This document shows, piece by piece, positions 1 to 14,846 of a stretch of DNA of 64,000 nucleotides. The stretch spans positions 62,001 to 126,000 of the forward strand of contig NZ_SUMD01000004.1 in the NCBI RefSeq assembly GCF_005049235.1, given 5' to 3'. The position numbers and the translations under genes are program-made. How positions within the stretch are numbered: the stretch's first letter is position 1; every line of letters starts with the position of its first letter. Origin of the DNA: Rhodococcus oryzae. GTDB taxonomy: Bacteria > Actinomycetota > Actinomycetes > Mycobacteriales > Mycobacteriaceae. The notes under the pieces were generated by a model that saw only the letters and a list, made by a program, of their open reading frames with translations, made no database searches and was not told the origin of the DNA.

Positions 1-1
1 C

Positions 2-634
2 GGCGTGGTCGACCTCGAGACCGTCGAGGCGAGTGTCGACAAGGCGGCCGTGCGCTACGACCGGGACGGCGACCAGCACTACGACGTGATCAGCGCGTTC
101 ATCAAGTCGATCCGCGGCTCGGACGTGGACGCCGCGCTGCACTACCTGGCCCGGATGATCACCGCGGGCGAGGATCCACGCTTCATCGCACGCCGGCTGG
201 TGGTGCACGCGAGCGAGGACATCGGCATGGCCGATCCGACCGCCCTCCAGACCGCGACCGCGGCCGCGCAGGCCGTCCAGCTCATCGGCATGCCGGAGGC
301 CCGGCTCGCATTGGCGCAGGCCACGATCCACCTGGCGACCGCGCCGAAGTCGGGAGCGGTGATCGCCGCGCTCGGCGCGGCCATGGCAGATGTGTCCGCG
401 GGGAAGTCGGGACTGGTGCCGCCGCACCTGCGGGACGGGCACTACGCCGGCGCCGAGAAGCTGGGCAACGCGGTCGGGTACCGCTACCCACACAACGCTC
501 CCGACGGCGTGTTGCCGCAGCAGTACCCGCCGGACGAGTTGGTCGGTGTCGACTACTACGAGCCGACCGGGCACGGCGCCGAGCGTGAGATCGCCGCACG
601 GGTGGGCAAGTTGCGGCGGATCGTGCGGGGTTGA
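2..634 (+). CDS. rarA: Replication-associated recombination protein A, C-terminal part (cut by window edge)
   Basis: The reading frame enters from the left edge with no start in view. The 210 residues visible match the C-terminal half of the RarA/MgsA AAA+ ATPase: the helical lid and tetramerisation region with '[17 protein letters not shown]', 'SEDIGMADP' and 'LPPHLRD'-like '[10 protein letters not shown]' followed by 'YPHNAPDG'. The ATPase core lies outside the window. The family acts at stalled replication forks. The gene sits about 100 bases upstream of alaS on the same strand, as in M. tuberculosis where the homologue Rv2559c lies just upstream of alaS. Confidence 0.93.
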   Translation, partial: GVVDLETVEASVDKAAVRYDRDGDQHYDVISAFIKSIRGSDVDAALHYLARMITAGEDPRFIARRLVVHASEDIGMADPTALQTATAAAQAVQLIGMPEARLALAQATIHLATAPKSGAVIAALGAAMADVSAGKSGLVPPHLRDGHYAGAEKLGNAVGYRYPHNAPDGVLPQQYPPDELVGVDYYEPTGHGAEREIAARVGKLRRIVRG

Positions 635-734
635 CGCGGCCCCGAGCGCTGCGCACCCCGTCATCCTCGGCACGTTAAGCTGGATATTCATCTGAGATGC
701 CCATGACGTATGCCCATGAAGTAAGGACCGGTTA

Positions 735-3404
735 GTGCAGACCCACGAGATCCGCAGGCGATTCCTCGACCACTTCGTCAAGGCGGGTCACACCGAGGTG
801 GCCAGTGCGTCGTTGATCTTCGACGACCCGAACCTGTTGTTCGTCAACGCCGGCATGGTGCAGTTCAAGCCGTTCTTCCTCGGCCAGCAAGCCCCGCCGT
901 ACCAGCGCGCGACGAGCGTGCAGAAGTGTGTGCGCACCGGCGACATCGAGGAGGTCGGTGTCACCACCCGGCACAACACCTTCTTCCAGATGGCGGGCAA
1001 CTTCTCGTTCGGCGACTACTTCAAGGAGGGTGCCATCACCCTCGCCTGGGAGCTGATCACCAAGCCGCTGGACCAGGGCGGATACGGAATCGACCCCGAG
1101 CGCATCTGGGTGACCGCCTACGAGAAGGATCCCGAGGCCGCGGAGATCTGGCGTCGCGTCGCCGGAATCCCCGAGGAGCGCATCCAGTTCCGCGACGGCA
1201 AGGACAACTACTGGGACATGGGCGTGCCCGGCCCTGGCGGACCGTGCTCGGAGATCTATTACGACCGCGGCCCCGAGTTCGGCAAGGAGGGCGGCCCGAT
1301 CGTGGACGAGGACCGCTACCTCGAGATCTGGAACCTCGTGTTCATGCAGGACGTTCGCGGTGAGCTGAGCCCGAAGCTCGGTCACCAGCCGGTGGGCGTG
1401 CTGCCGAAGAAGAACATCGACACCGGTATGGGCGTCGAGCGGGTTGCGCTGGTCCTGCAGGGCGTCGACAACGTCTACGAGACCGACCTCGTGCGACCGG
1501 TCATCGCCAAGGCTGAGGAACTCACCGGGCGCCCCTATGGAGCGGGCAGCCACGAGGACGACGTCCGCTTCCGGGTCATCGCCGACCATGCGCGCACCGC
1601 CGCCATGCTGATCGGCGACGGCGTCAACCCCGGCAACGACGGCCGCGGCTACGTGCTGCGCCGCCTGCTGCGCCGTATCGTCCGCTCCGCCAAGCTGCTC
1701 GGCGCCGAGGAGCCGAGCATGCGCGAGTTCATCACCGTCGTGCGCGACACCATGGCGCCGTCGTACCCGGTACTCGACACCGACTTCGAACGGATCCTCA
1801 ATGTCGCGGTCGGCGAGGAGGCGGCGTTCCGTCGCACCCTGGTCTCTGGCGAGAAGCTGTTCGAGACGGCAGCCGACGAGGTCAAGTCGGCGGGCAACAA
1901 GGTGATCGCGGGCAGCGAGGCCTTCGCCCTGCACGACACCTACGGGTTCCCGATCGACCTGACCCTGGAGATGGCGTCCGAGGCCGGCCTGACCGTCGAC
2001 GAGGACGGCTTCCGGTCGCTCATGGCCGAGCAGCGTCAGCGCGCCAAGGACGACGCGCAGGCCCGCAAGCAGTCGCACGCCGACCTCACCGTCTACAAGG
2101 AGTTCGTCGACCGCGGCGAGACCGAGTTCACCGGCTTCGCCGAGCTGACCTCGGAGGCCACAGTGCTGGCGCTGATCTCCGACGGCGTCCGGATCCCCAC
2201 AGCGACCGTCGGCCAGGACGTCGAGGTCATCCTCGACCGCAGCCCGCTGTACGCGGAGGCAGGCGGCCAGATCGCCGACATCGGCGTGATCACCGGGCCC
2301 GGGCTGCGGGTGCGGGTGCGCGACGTGCAGAAGATCGCGAAGAAGCTGTGGGTGCACAAGGTCACCGTCGAGGAGGGCCAGATCACCGAGGGTGACGCCA
2401 TCCTCGCGCAGGTCGACGCGAACTGGCGGGCTGGCGCGACCCAGGGGCACTCCGGTACCCACATGGTGCACGCCGCGCTGCGACAGGTGCTGGGCCCCAA
2501 CGCCGTTCAGGCCGGATCGCTGAACAAGCCCGGCTACCTGCGGTTCGACTTCTCCTGGCAGGGCCAGCTGTCCGAGGCCCAGCGCAACGACATCGAGGCC
2601 GTCGCCAACGAGGCCGTCACCGCCAACCATCCGGTCAACACGTTCGTCACCGACCTGGCCAAGGCAAAGTCGATGGGCGCGATGGCGCTGTTCGGCGAGA
2701 ACTACGGCGACGAGGTCCGGGTGGTCGAGATCGGCGGACCGTTCTCGATGGAGCTGTGCGGCGGCACCCACGTCGCGCACTCCTCGCAGATCGGGCCGGT
2801 CACGCTGCTCGGTGAGTCCTCCGTCGGCTCCGGCATCCGGCGCGTGGAGGCCTTCGTCGGCCTCGACTCGTACCGTTACCTGGCCAAGGAGCGCGCGCTG
2901 CTCGCCGGTGTCGCGACCGCGCTGAAGGTGCCCTCCGAGGAGGTGCCCGGGCGCGTGGAGCAGCTGGTGGAGCGGCTCAAGGTGGCCGAGAAGGAACTCG
3001 AGCAGACCAAGGCGGCCGCGGTGCTGGCAGGCGCAGGCGCGTTCGTCGAGCGGGCCGAGCGGATCGGCGGGCTGTTGCTGGTCGCCGAGGCGGCGCCGGA
3101 GGGCGTCGCGGGCAATGACCTGCGCACCCTCGCCACCGATGTCCGCGGCCGGTTCGGGACCGAGCCCGCCGTGGTGGTCCTGATCGGTTCCGCCGACGGC
3201 AAGGTGCCGTTCGTGGTGAGCGCCAACAAGGCCGCGCAGGACCTCGGCGTCAAGGCCGGCGACCTGGTGGCCGCGTTCGGTCCGAGCATCGGTGGCCGCG
3301 GCGGCGGCAAGCCGGAGATGGCCCAGGGTTCGGGCAGCGACGCGTCGGGCATCCCCGCCGCGCTCTCGGCAGTGCGCGCCCGCGTCGCCGAGATCGCCGG
3401 GTGA
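735..3404 (+). CDS. alaS: Alanyl-tRNA synthetase
   Basis: Charges tRNA-Ala in the cytoplasm. It has 889 residues, the normal length. The GTG start follows an AAGGA ribosome site at 723-727. The N-terminal class II catalytic core is intact ('[15 protein letters not shown]', '[18 protein letters not shown]'). The editing domain carries the metal-binding HSGTHMVH (residues 572-579) and CGGTH (675-679). A C-terminal DHHA1/C-Ala domain ends in a glycine-rich '[16 protein letters not shown]'. The stop overlaps the GTG of ruvX, so the two are probably translated together. Confidence 0.98.
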   Translation: MQTHEIRRRFLDHFVKAGHTEVASASLIFDDPNLLFVNAGMVQFKPFFLGQQAPPYQRATSVQKCVRTGDIEEVGVTTRHNTFFQMAGNFSFGDYFKEGAITLAWELITKPLDQGGYGIDPERIWVTAYEKDPEAAEIWRRVAGIPEERIQFRDGKDNYWDMGVPGPGGPCSEIYYDRGPEFGKEGGPIVDEDRYLEIWNLVFMQDVRGELSPKLGHQPVGVLPKKNIDTGMGVERVALVLQGVDNVYETDLVRPVIAKAEELTGRPYGAGSHEDDVRFRVIADHARTAAMLIGDGVNPGNDGRGYVLRRLLRRIVRSAKLLGAEEPSMREFITVVRDTMAPSYPVLDTDFERILNVAVGEEAAFRRTLVSGEKLFETAADEVKSAGNKVIAGSEAFALHDTYGFPIDLTLEMASEAGLTVDEDGFRSLMAEQRQRAKDDAQARKQSHADLTVYKEFVDRGETEFTGFAELTSEATVLALISDGVRIPTATVGQDVEVILDRSPLYAEAGGQIADIGVITGPGLRVRVRDVQKIAKKLWVHKVTVEEGQITEGDAILAQVDANWRAGATQGHSGTHMVHAALRQVLGPNAVQAGSLNKPGYLRFDFSWQGQLSEAQRNDIEAVANEAVTANHPVNTFVTDLAKAKSMGAMALFGENYGDEVRVVEIGGPFSMELCGGTHVAHSSQIGPVTLLGESSVGSGIRRVEAFVGLDSYRYLAKERALLAGVATALKVPSEEVPGRVEQLVERLKVAEKELEQTKAAAVLAGAGAFVERAERIGGLLLVAEAAPEGVAGNDLRTLATDVRGRFGTEPAVVVLIGSADGKVPFVVSANKAAQDLGVKAGDLVAAFGPSIGGRGGGKPEMAQGSGSDASGIPAALSAVRARVAEIAG

Positions 3405-3910
3405 GCGAGGCCGACCAGCCCGGCGACCAGGGGCGGGGTCGCCGGATCGGGGTCGATGTGGGCAGCGTCCGGATCGGTGTCGCCGCCAGCGATCCGGACG
3501 GGATCCTGGCCACGCCGGTGGAGACAGTGGCGAGGGCCAAGTCCCGCGCCGACAGGTCGGACATCGAGCGACTCGCCGCGATTGTCGCGGAATACGAGGC
3601 CGTCGAGGTTATCGTCGGATTGCCGCGAACCCTGAGAGGGGAGAGCGGAACCGCGGCCGGACTCGCCTCGAAGTTCGCCGCGCAGCTCCGGGATCGGTTG
3701 GCGCCCATCCCGGTTCGCATGACCGATGAACGCTTCACGACGGTGACCGCGTCCAGGGCCCTGCGTGAGAGCGGGGTCAAGGCGAAGGGACAGCGGTCGG
3801 TGATCGACCAGGCCGCGGCCGTGGCGATCTTGCAAGGATGGTTGGACCAGCGCAGCAGGGAACTGCACTCGGAGCAGTCCCTGCCCTCACAGATGGAGGA
3901 CGGCGAGTGA
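3401..3910 (+). CDS. ruvX: Putative pre-16S rRNA nuclease / Holliday junction resolvase RuvX (YqgF)
   Basis: 169 residues with an RNase H-like fold. The opening strand has '[13 protein letters not shown]' with the first acidic residue at D19; '[14 protein letters not shown]' and 'RMTDERFTT' follow. The family processes the 5' end of 16S rRNA, and the older Holliday-resolvase name is still used. It starts at a GTG overlapping the alaS stop by four bases and its own stop overlaps the mltG start. The arrangement alaS-ruvX-mltG-aroE is conserved across Mycobacteriales. Confidence 0.93.
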   Translation: MSEADQPGDQGRGRRIGVDVGSVRIGVAASDPDGILATPVETVARAKSRADRSDIERLAAIVAEYEAVEVIVGLPRTLRGESGTAAGLASKFAAQLRDRLAPIPVRMTDERFTTVTASRALRESGVKAKGQRSVIDQAAAVAILQGWLDQRSRELHSEQSLPSQMEDGE

Positions 3911-5142
3911 CCGATACCCGGTCGAGAGGGCCCGAGTTGCAGCCGACTCGCGCGGAAGTGCGTCGCGCACGGGAGGCCGCCGCGGGACGCAAGGGCAGGG
4001 GCAAGATGGTGGTCGCGATCGCCGGACTCGGCGCCCTCGCGCTGATCGTGGGTGTCGGCTACGTCGGCGGCAAGAAGCTCCTCGGCGGCGTCGACGTGCC
4101 CGAGGACTACGAGGCAGGGCAGTCGGGGCCCGATGTCGTCGTGCAGGTGCACCCCGGTGACACCGCCGACCAGATCGCCACTGAGATGGTCGAGAAGGAC
4201 GTCGTGGCGAGCGCGTCCGCGTTCTTCAACGCGGCCGTCCAGAACGATTCCATGACGTCGGTGCAGCCCGGTTTCTACAACCTCAAGTCCCAGGTCCCGG
4301 CCGCGCAGGCCGTCTCAGGCCTGGTCGATCCGAACTCCCGCGTCGGTGCGCTGGTGATCTCCGAGGGTCGTCAGCTACACGACACCAGGGACGTGAACAC
4401 CGGCGCCACCAAGCGTGGCATCTACACCCTCATCTCCGAGGCGAGCTGCCTGCCGACCCCCTCGGGTCAGCAGAAGTGTGTGAGCGTCGACGAGCTCAAG
4501 GAGGCGGGCGCCAACCCGAACCTCGCCGCGCTCGGTGTGCCCGACTGGGCCGCCAGCAGGGTCAAGTCGGTTCCGGACCGTACCCGGCAGCTCGAGGGCC
4601 TGATCGCCGCGGGCAAATGGGACTTCGACCCGAGGGAATCGGCGGCGGAGATCCTGACCACCCTCGTCAGCGGGAGCGCGGCCAAGTACGAGGCCACCGG
4701 CATCGACCGCGCGGGGAACGCTGTCGGCCTGAGTCCCTACGACCTGCTCGTCGCGGCGTCGCTGGTGGAACGGGAGTCGCTGCCGGACGACTTCGGCAAG
4801 GTCGCGCGCGTGATCGTCAACCGGCTCGCCGCGCCGCAGCGCCTCGAGCTCGACTCGACGGTCAACTACGCGCTCGACACCACCGAGCTCGCGACCACCG
4901 ATGGCGACCGCGCGAAGGTCACCCCGTGGAACACCTACGCGATGGACGGACTGCCCGCGACCCCGATCTCGTCGCCGAGCATCGGCGCCGTGGAGGCCGT
5001 GGAGAAGGCGCCCGCGGGCGACTGGCTGTACTTCGTCACGATCGACAACAAGGGAACCACGCTGTTCACCAAGAGCTACACCGAACACCTGGAGAACAGC
5101 AAGAAGGCGCTGGCGAGCGGGATCCTCGACAGTGGGCGCTGA
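3907..5142 (+). CDS. mltG: Endolytic murein transglycosylase MltG (YceG-like)
   Basis: Inner-membrane enzyme that cuts nascent glycan strands during peptidoglycan synthesis. The GTG at 3907 overlaps the ruvX stop (GTGA) and gives 411 residues; a longer in-frame extension to 3838 would lie inside ruvX and is unlikely. A basic cytoplasmic stretch precedes one transmembrane helix at about residues 34-55. The YceG domain fills the rest, with the catalytic glutamate E288 in 'SLVERES', and 'LDSTVNYAL' and 'WNTY' motifs nearer the C terminus. Confidence 0.93.
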   Translation: MTDTRSRGPELQPTRAEVRRAREAAAGRKGRGKMVVAIAGLGALALIVGVGYVGGKKLLGGVDVPEDYEAGQSGPDVVVQVHPGDTADQIATEMVEKDVVASASAFFNAAVQNDSMTSVQPGFYNLKSQVPAAQAVSGLVDPNSRVGALVISEGRQLHDTRDVNTGATKRGIYTLISEASCLPTPSGQQKCVSVDELKEAGANPNLAALGVPDWAASRVKSVPDRTRQLEGLIAAGKWDFDPRESAAEILTTLVSGSAAKYEATGIDRAGNAVGLSPYDLLVAASLVERESLPDDFGKVARVIVNRLAAPQRLELDSTVNYALDTTELATTDGDRAKVTPWNTYAMDGLPATPISSPSIGAVEAVEKAPAGDWLYFVTIDNKGTTLFTKSYTEHLENSKKALASGILDSGR

Positions 5143-5956
5143 CCTGCCACGCAAGGCGGCGGTCCTTGGCAAGCCGATCGGACACTCGAAGTCGCCGCTC
5201 TTGCACCTGGCGGCGTACCGCGCACTCGGCCTGACCGGCTGGACCTACGACCGGATCGAGTGCACCGGCGAGCAGCTGCCCGGGCTGGTCGACGGGCTGG
5301 GCCCGGAATGGGTCGGGCTCTCGGTCACCATGCCCGGCAAGGTCGCCGCGCTCGAGTACGCGACCGAACGCACCGAGCGCGCGGTACAGGTCGGTTCGGC
5401 CAACACCCTGGTCCGGGTACCGGGCGGCTGGCGGGCGGACTGCACCGACGTGGACGGCGTGACCGGCGCCCTCGCCGAGGTCGGGGTCACCGATCTGGGC
5501 GGCGCGAACGCTGTCGTGATCGGCGCGGGCGGGACCTCGCGGCCGGCGCTGCGGGCGCTGGCGGACCTCGGTGTCGACGCGGTGACCGTCGTCGCCCGCT
5601 CGGCCGACCGGGCGGCGGCCTCGCTGGCCTGCGCGTCGGAGATGGGCCTGCGGGCCCGCCACCTCGGCTTCGATACCGACGCGCTGGCCGCGGCGTGTGC
5701 GGACGCGGCGACGGTGGTCAGTACCGTGCCCGCGGACGCGATCGCGCCGTTCGCGGGCGCGGTCGCGCGGGCGCCGGTGGTGTTCGACGCCATCTACGAT
5801 CCGTGGCCAACCCCGCTTGCCGCCGCGGTTCAGGCCGCGGGCGGGACCGTGGTCGACGGCCTGCGGATGCTGCTCAACCAGGCGTTCGGGCAGGTCGAGC
5901 AGTTCACCGGCCGTCCGGCCCCGCGTGCGGAGATGGCGGCCGTGGTCGCGCGCTGA
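5132..5956 (+). CDS. aroE: Shikimate dehydrogenase
   Basis: Reduces 3-dehydroshikimate to shikimate with NADPH. 274 residues from the GTG at 5132, which overlaps the mltG stop by 11 bases. The substrate motif 'GKPIGHSKSPLLH' lies near the N terminus and 'SVTMPGK' supplies the catalytic lysine (K70). The nucleotide-binding loop GAGGTS starts near residue 131. The C-terminal 'DGLRMLLNQA' is typical. It is the first shikimate-pathway gene of the run that continues with aroC, aroK, aroB and aroQ. Confidence 0.94.
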   Translation: MGADLPRKAAVLGKPIGHSKSPLLHLAAYRALGLTGWTYDRIECTGEQLPGLVDGLGPEWVGLSVTMPGKVAALEYATERTERAVQVGSANTLVRVPGGWRADCTDVDGVTGALAEVGVTDLGGANAVVIGAGGTSRPALRALADLGVDAVTVVARSADRAAASLACASEMGLRARHLGFDTDALAAACADAATVVSTVPADAIAPFAGAVARAPVVFDAIYDPWPTPLAAAVQAAGGTVVDGLRMLLNQAFGQVEQFTGRPAPRAEMAAVVAR

Positions 5957-6053
5957 CGCGACATTTCTCCACAGCTCCGGACCCATCCCCAGCACGACCG
6001 GAATCGGCACTCTTGGGGCTCGTCCCGGTGCGTGCCGATGGCAGCGTCGGGGC

Positions 6054-6635
6054 ATGGGGATCGGATTGCTCGGCCTGGCGGGACTGCTCACCGGCATCGC
6101 GACGCGGCGGTTCCTGCGCCGCTTCACCCGGGCGATGCCGCGCTGGTGGATCACGGTCCTCATCGCCGGCTTCGTCGCGGCCGGACTCGCCTGCCCGCCG
6201 TTGACGGCCGCAGCGGCCTGCGCGCTGCTCTGGTGGTGTGTCTGCCTGTCCGTGGTCGACCTGGGGGAGCGCAGGCTGCCGAACGAGCTCACCTTGCCGG
6301 GCGCCTGCGCGGTGTTCCTGGCCTCGGTGCTGGTGGGCCGGGGGATGGCGGCCCTGGTGGGGGCGGCGATGCTGGCCGGTCTCTACCTCGCCGTGCACCT
6401 CGCATCCCCGGCCGCGATGGGCGGCGGTGACGTGAAGCTGGCCCTCGGGCTCGGCGCCGTGGCGGGTGCGGCGGGCGCCCAGGCGTGGCTGGCGGCGGCG
6501 GTCGGTGCGGTGGCGCTGACGGCCCTGGTCGGCGGGTGTGCCCTTGCCCTCGGGCGGGGCGGCCGCACCCTCGCGCACGGGCCGTCGATGTGCCTGTCGA
6601 CGCTGCTGGCGTTGAGCCTGGCAGGGGGCGGCTAG
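6054..6635 (+). CDS. A24 family prepilin peptidase-like membrane protease
   Basis: 193 residues, almost entirely hydrophobic with about six membrane helices. Both catalytic aspartates of A24 aspartic proteases are present: D69 in '[12 protein letters not shown]' and D126 in 'GGGDVKL'. The N-terminal methyltransferase domain of full-length PilD is absent, which is usual for actinobacterial members. An A24 protein sits next to aroE in M. tuberculosis too (Rv2551c). No pilin gene is in the window, so its substrate is unknown. The ATG at 6054 lacks a clear ribosome site. Confidence 0.85.
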   Translation: MGIGLLGLAGLLTGIATRRFLRRFTRAMPRWWITVLIAGFVAAGLACPPLTAAAACALLWWCVCLSVVDLGERRLPNELTLPGACAVFLASVLVGRGMAALVGAAMLAGLYLAVHLASPAAMGGGDVKLALGLGAVAGAAGAQAWLAAAVGAVALTALVGGCALALGRGGRTLAHGPSMCLSTLLALSLAGGG

Positions 6636-6690
6636 CCGGGGACCGGGCCGGTGTGCGTTGACGCCTACGTTTCGTGAAAAGATGGGCGGC

Positions 6691-7877
6691 GTGCTGCGCT
6701 GGATAACTGCCGGAGAATCCCATGGTCCCGCCCTCGTCGCCCTCCTGGATGGGATGGTCGCCGGGGTCGAGGTGACCTCCGAGGACATTGCTTCCCAACT
6801 CGCCCGCCGTCGCCTCGGCTACGGCCGCGGTGCCCGCATGAGCTTCGAGAAGGACGTCGTGACGATGGTCGGCGGCGTCCGGCACGGTCGCACGATGGGC
6901 GGCCCCGTCGCCATCGAGGTCGCGAACAGCGAGTGGCCCAAGTGGGAGACGGTCATGTCCTCCGACCCGGTGGACGAGGCGCTGCTCAAGGACCTCGCGC
7001 GTAACGCGCCGCTGACCCGCCCGCGCCCGGGCCACGCCGACTACTCCGGCATGCTCAAGTACGGATTCGACGACGCCCGTCCCGTCCTGGAGCGGGCCAG
7101 TGCCCGCGAGACCGCGGCCCGCGTCGCGGCCGGAACCGTGGCCCGCGCCTTCCTGCGCCAGGTCTTCGGCGTCGAGGTGATCTCCCATGTGATCTCCATC
7201 GGCACCGCCTCGGGCCCCGCCGACTCCCCGGTCCCCGGTCCCGACGACCTCGCGGACATCGACGCCAGCCCGGTGCGCGCCTTCGGCGCCCAGGCGGAGG
7301 CCGCGATGATCGCGGAGATCGACGCGGCCAAGCGGGACGGCGACACCCTCGGCGGTGTCGTCGAGGTGATCGTGCACGGCCTGCCCGTCGGGCTGGGGTC
7401 GTTCGTCAGCGGTGAGAACCGGCTGGATTCGCGACTCGCCGCCGCACTGATGGGCATTCAGGCCATCAAGGGCGTCGAGGTCGGCGACGGCTTCGAGACC
7501 TCCCGCCGCCGGGGCAGCGCAGCGCACGACGAGATGCGGCCCGGCCCGGACGGCGTGCTGCGGTCGACCAACCGCGCGGGCGGCCTCGAGGGCGGCATGA
7601 CCAACGGCGAGGCGCTGCGGGTCCGGGCGGCGATGAAGCCGATCTCCACCGTGCCGCGGGCGCTCGCGACCGTCGACATGTCCACCGGCGAGGAGGCCGT
7701 CGCCATCCATCAGCGCAGCGATGTGTGTGCGGTCCCCGCCGCGGGCGTCGTCGCGGAGTCGATGGTGGCCCTCGTGGTCGCGCAGGCCGCGCTCGAGAAG
7801 TTCGGCGGCGACTCGGTCGACGAGACGATGCGCAACATCGGCGGATACCTCGCCTCGGTCCGGGAACGCCTGTCGAG

Positions 7878-7881
<4 letters not shown>
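6691..7881 (+). CDS. aroC: Chorismate synthase
   Basis: Final enzyme of the common aromatic pathway, converting EPSP to chorismate with reduced FMN. I place the start at GTG 6691, giving the family N terminus '[12 protein letters not shown]' and 396 residues; an ATG three codons upstream (6682) is equally readable. Signature stretches include '[11 protein letters not shown]', 'RPGHADYSG' and '[12 protein letters not shown]'-like '[14 protein letters not shown]'. Its stop overlaps the aroK start by four bases. Confidence 0.95.
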
Positions 7882-9978
<2,097 letters not shown>

Positions 9979-9979
9979 C

Positions 9980-10022
9980 GCTGCGCGCCCGTGCGCGATC
10001 GGGATATCGATCGCGCACGGGC
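9980..10022. terminator. Bidirectional hairpin terminator between aroQ and the convergent membrane-protein gene
   Basis: A perfect 14-base inverted repeat has arms 9987-10000 and 10009-10022 with an 8-base loop. It lies just past the aroQ stop and 12 bases before the end of the convergent gene, so it can serve both strands. There is no clear T-tract, which is common for terminators in high-GC actinobacteria. Confidence 0.75.
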
Positions 10023-10034
10023 AGCGGAGCTGCG

Positions 10035-10748
10035 TTACTTGCCGTTCTCGGGCTTGATGGCCTCGAAGACCTCGGTGGGGGCGTCGTCGACGTAGTGGCG
10101 ACCGCCGCCCGAGGTCTGGTCGTCGGCCTGCTGCCGGCCGGCCTGGTCGTTCTCGTAGTAGCCCTGATCGGTCTCGTAGTAACCCTGGCCGGTGCCGTGC
10201 TCGGAGGCCCACTCGGAGGCCTCGTAGTTCTCCTCCGCGGCCTCGACCACGTCGTAGTCCTGTTCGCTCGCGTACGCGCCCGTGGCGCCTGCCGCGACGG
10301 GGGCTGCGGTCGCTCCGGACTTGCGGGCCTCGCGCCGTACCAGAAAACGTCCGATCGTCACCGCGAGCATCGCGGGCAGGAAGACGAGCAGGATGGTGAA
10401 GGCGGCTCCTGAGGTGAGCTCGAAGAACAGCGTGTTGTCGCCGAGTGCGATGCCGGTGATGGTGCCGATCAGCCAGGACACCGCGCCCGCCAACACACCC
10501 GCGACGGCGGCGGCCTTGAGCCACATCATGGTCAGGTCCGCGCCCGACTCCTCGTCCACCGCGGTGCGCGCGTCCCTGATGCCGTCGAGACCGCCCCAGA
10601 GCAGTGCGACCAGCACCACGAACGCCAGCGAGATCCACCGTAGTGAGGATCCGTGCAGGGGCCACTGCGTGACCGCGAGTCCGAGCACCACCCTCGTCAC
10701 GACATGCACCGACGCCATACCCAGACCACGAAGAAGCCACGAGTTCAT
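10035..10748 (-). CDS. Four-helix membrane protein (Rv2536 / 'B-4DMT transporter' type)
   Basis: 237 residues from the ATG at 10748. Four hydrophobic helices occupy roughly the first 150 residues, then comes a long acidic cytoplasmic tail with a near-duplicated 'GYYETDQ/GYYENDQ' unit. Size, orientation and position between aroQ and pepQ match M. tuberculosis Rv2536, which public annotation labels a B-4DMT family transporter. Transport activity is not demonstrated by anything in the sequence. It is divergent from pepQ. Confidence 0.75.
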   Translation of the reverse strand: MNSWLLRGLGMASVHVVTRVVLGLAVTQWPLHGSSLRWISLAFVVLVALLWGGLDGIRDARTAVDEESGADLTMMWLKAAAVAGVLAGAVSWLIGTITGIALGDNTLFFELTSGAAFTILLVFLPAMLAVTIGRFLVRREARKSGATAAPVAAGATGAYASEQDYDVVEAAEENYEASEWASEHGTGQGYYETDQGYYENDQAGRQQADDQTSGGGRHYVDDAPTEVFEAIKPENGK

Positions 10749-10809
10749 GCCGACAGCGTAACGACCGCTCAATGGGACCTGTGGCCTAACCCACACCTCG
10801 CGCGGCGAG

Positions 10810-10825
10810 GGCCCTCGCGAGGGCC
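10810..10825. promoter_or_regulatory. Perfect 16-base palindrome in the pepQ upstream region
   Basis: GGCCCTCGCGAGGGCC reads identically on both strands and lies 24 bases before the pepQ ATG, in the roughly 100-base gap shared with the divergent membrane-protein gene. It could be an operator for either gene or a hairpin in the divergent transcript. A TAGGTT hexamer at 10838-10843 could be a -10 box giving a very short leader for pepQ. Confidence 0.35.
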
Positions 10826-10848
10826 GGACGCTGCCGTAGGTTGGGCTC

Positions 10849-11961
10849 ATGTCGACCGTCGATCACGGGTCCCGCCGGGCCGCGCTGCGCACCCTGCTCA
10901 CCGACTGGGGCGTCGAGGCGCTCCTGGTGACCGATCTGCTCAACATCAGGTACCTCACGGGGTTCACCGGGTCGAATGCGGCGCTGCTCGTCGACGCACG
11001 CGACGAACCGGGTGCCGAGTCGCGGACCCTCATCTGCACCGACGGCAGGTACCTGATCCAGGTCGGCGAGCAGGTTCCGGACCTGGAGGCAGTGATCGAC
11101 CGGTCCAGCGCAGGCCACCTGATCGGCCGCTGCGCCGACACCGAAGCCGGCCCGGTACGGCTCGGGTTCGAGAGCCACGTGGTGACCGTCGACGAGCTCG
11201 CCGCCTGGCAGGAGCAGGTTCCGTCCCTCGAGATGATCCGGGCGCCGCGGCTGGTGGAGCGGCTCCGCATGGTCAAGGACGAGCACGAGGTGGGGCTGCT
11301 GCGGAGAGCGTGCGCGGCGGCCGACCTCGCCCTCGCCGTCCTGATCGAGCGCGGGGGACTGCGACCCGGCCGGACCGAGCGGGAAGTCGGGCGGGAACTG
11401 GAGTTCCTGATGCTCGAGCACGGTGCGGACGGCATCTCGTTCGAGACGATCGTGGCGGCGGGCGCGAATTCGGCGATCCCGCACCACCGTCCGACCGACG
11501 CCATGCTGGCCGCAGGGGACTTCGTCAAGCTCGACTTCGGCGCGACGGTCGAGGGGTACCACTCGGACATGACCAGGACGTTCGTGCTCGGTGCGGCGGC
11601 GGACTGGCAGCGCGAGGTGTACCAGCTCGTGGCGACCGCGCAGGCCGCGGGCCGGGCCGCCCTCGCACCGGGCACGGAGGTCGCCGCGGTGGACGCCGCG
11701 GCCAGGTCGGTGATCGAGGACGCGGGCTACGGGGAGCTGTTCCTGCACGGTCTCGGGCACGGCGTCGGGCTGGAGATCCACGAAGCACCGGGAATCGGCA
11801 AGCTCGGCACCGGTACACTGCTAGCCGGTGCTGCGGTGACGGTCGAGCCCGGTGTGTACTTCTCCGGTCGCGGAGGCGTCAGGATCGAGGACACGCTCGT
11901 TGTTCGCGAGCAGGAGCCCGAGCTCCTCACCCTCACCACCAAAGATCTCGTAATCGTCTGA
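10849..11961 (+). CDS. pepQ: M24 family Xaa-Pro peptidase (PepQ-like)
   Basis: Cytoplasmic dinuclear-metal peptidase that removes or cleaves residues next to proline. 370 residues: an N-terminal creatinase-type domain (about 1-140), then the pita-bread catalytic domain. All five metal ligands are visible: D229 and D240 ('DFGATVEGYHSD'), H304 ('GHGVGLE'), E333 ('VEPGVY') and E347 ('VRIEDT'). It lies directly upstream of efp, as Rv2535c does of efp in M. tuberculosis. Dipeptidase versus aminopeptidase P specificity cannot be settled by eye. Confidence 0.88.
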   Translation: MSTVDHGSRRAALRTLLTDWGVEALLVTDLLNIRYLTGFTGSNAALLVDARDEPGAESRTLICTDGRYLIQVGEQVPDLEAVIDRSSAGHLIGRCADTEAGPVRLGFESHVVTVDELAAWQEQVPSLEMIRAPRLVERLRMVKDEHEVGLLRRACAAADLALAVLIERGGLRPGRTEREVGRELEFLMLEHGADGISFETIVAAGANSAIPHHRPTDAMLAAGDFVKLDFGATVEGYHSDMTRTFVLGAAADWQREVYQLVATAQAAGRAALAPGTEVAAVDAAARSVIEDAGYGELFLHGLGHGVGLEIHEAPGIGKLGTGTLLAGAAVTVEPGVYFSGRGGVRIEDTLVVREQEPELLTLTTKDLVIV

Positions 11962-11977
11962 AGGAGACGCGAAGTAA

Positions 11978-12541
11978 GTGGCTGACACCAGTGATTTCAA
12001 GAACGGGCTCGTGCTGAAGATCGAGGGCCAGCTCTGGCAGATCATCGAGTTCCAGCACGTGAAGCCGGGCAAGGGCCCCGCGTTCGTGCGGACCAAGCTC
12101 AAGAACGTGCTCTCCGGCAAGAACGTGGACAAGACCTTCAACGCGGGCGTCAAGGTGGAGACCGCGACGGTCGACCGTCGCGACATGACGTACCTCTACC
12201 ACGACGGTAGCGACTACGTCTTCATGGACGGCGACACCTACGACCAGATCTCGATCAGCGAGGCCACCGTCGGCGACGGCGCGCGCTTCCTGCTGGAGAA
12301 CATGCAGGTCCAGGTCGCGACCCACGAGGATGCGCCGCTGTTCGTCGAGCTGCCCGTCACGGTCGAGCTCGTCGTCAAGCACACCGATCCGGGCCTGCAG
12401 GGCGACCGTTCGACCGGTGGCACCAAGCCCGCGATCCTGGAGACGGACGCCGAGGTGCAGGTCCCGCTGTTCGTCAACACCGGCGACAAGCTCAAGATCG
12501 ACTCTCGGGACGGCAACTACCTGGGCCGCGTGAACTCGTAG
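11978..12541 (+). CDS. efp: Translation elongation factor P
   Basis: Relieves ribosome stalling at polyproline. 187 residues in three beta-barrel domains. The loop that reaches the peptidyl-transferase centre is 'KPGKGPAF' with K32 at its tip. The GTG start has AAGGAG at 11961-11966. No EpmA/EpmB or rhamnosyltransferase gene is nearby, so no modification pathway for K32 can be inferred from this window. The stop is one base from the nusB start. Confidence 0.95.
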   Translation: MADTSDFKNGLVLKIEGQLWQIIEFQHVKPGKGPAFVRTKLKNVLSGKNVDKTFNAGVKVETATVDRRDMTYLYHDGSDYVFMDGDTYDQISISEATVGDGARFLLENMQVQVATHEDAPLFVELPVTVELVVKHTDPGLQGDRSTGGTKPAILETDAEVQVPLFVNTGDKLKIDSRDGNYLGRVNS

Positions 12542-12542
12542 C

Positions 12543-14842
<2,300 letters not shown>

Positions 14843-14846
<4 letters not shown>

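Noticed and set aside
732-2780. 682-codon open frame on the minus strand
   Set aside because: It mirrors alaS in a GC-rich genome, its residues are the usual Arg/Gly/Leu/Asp shadow mix, and alaS is certain.
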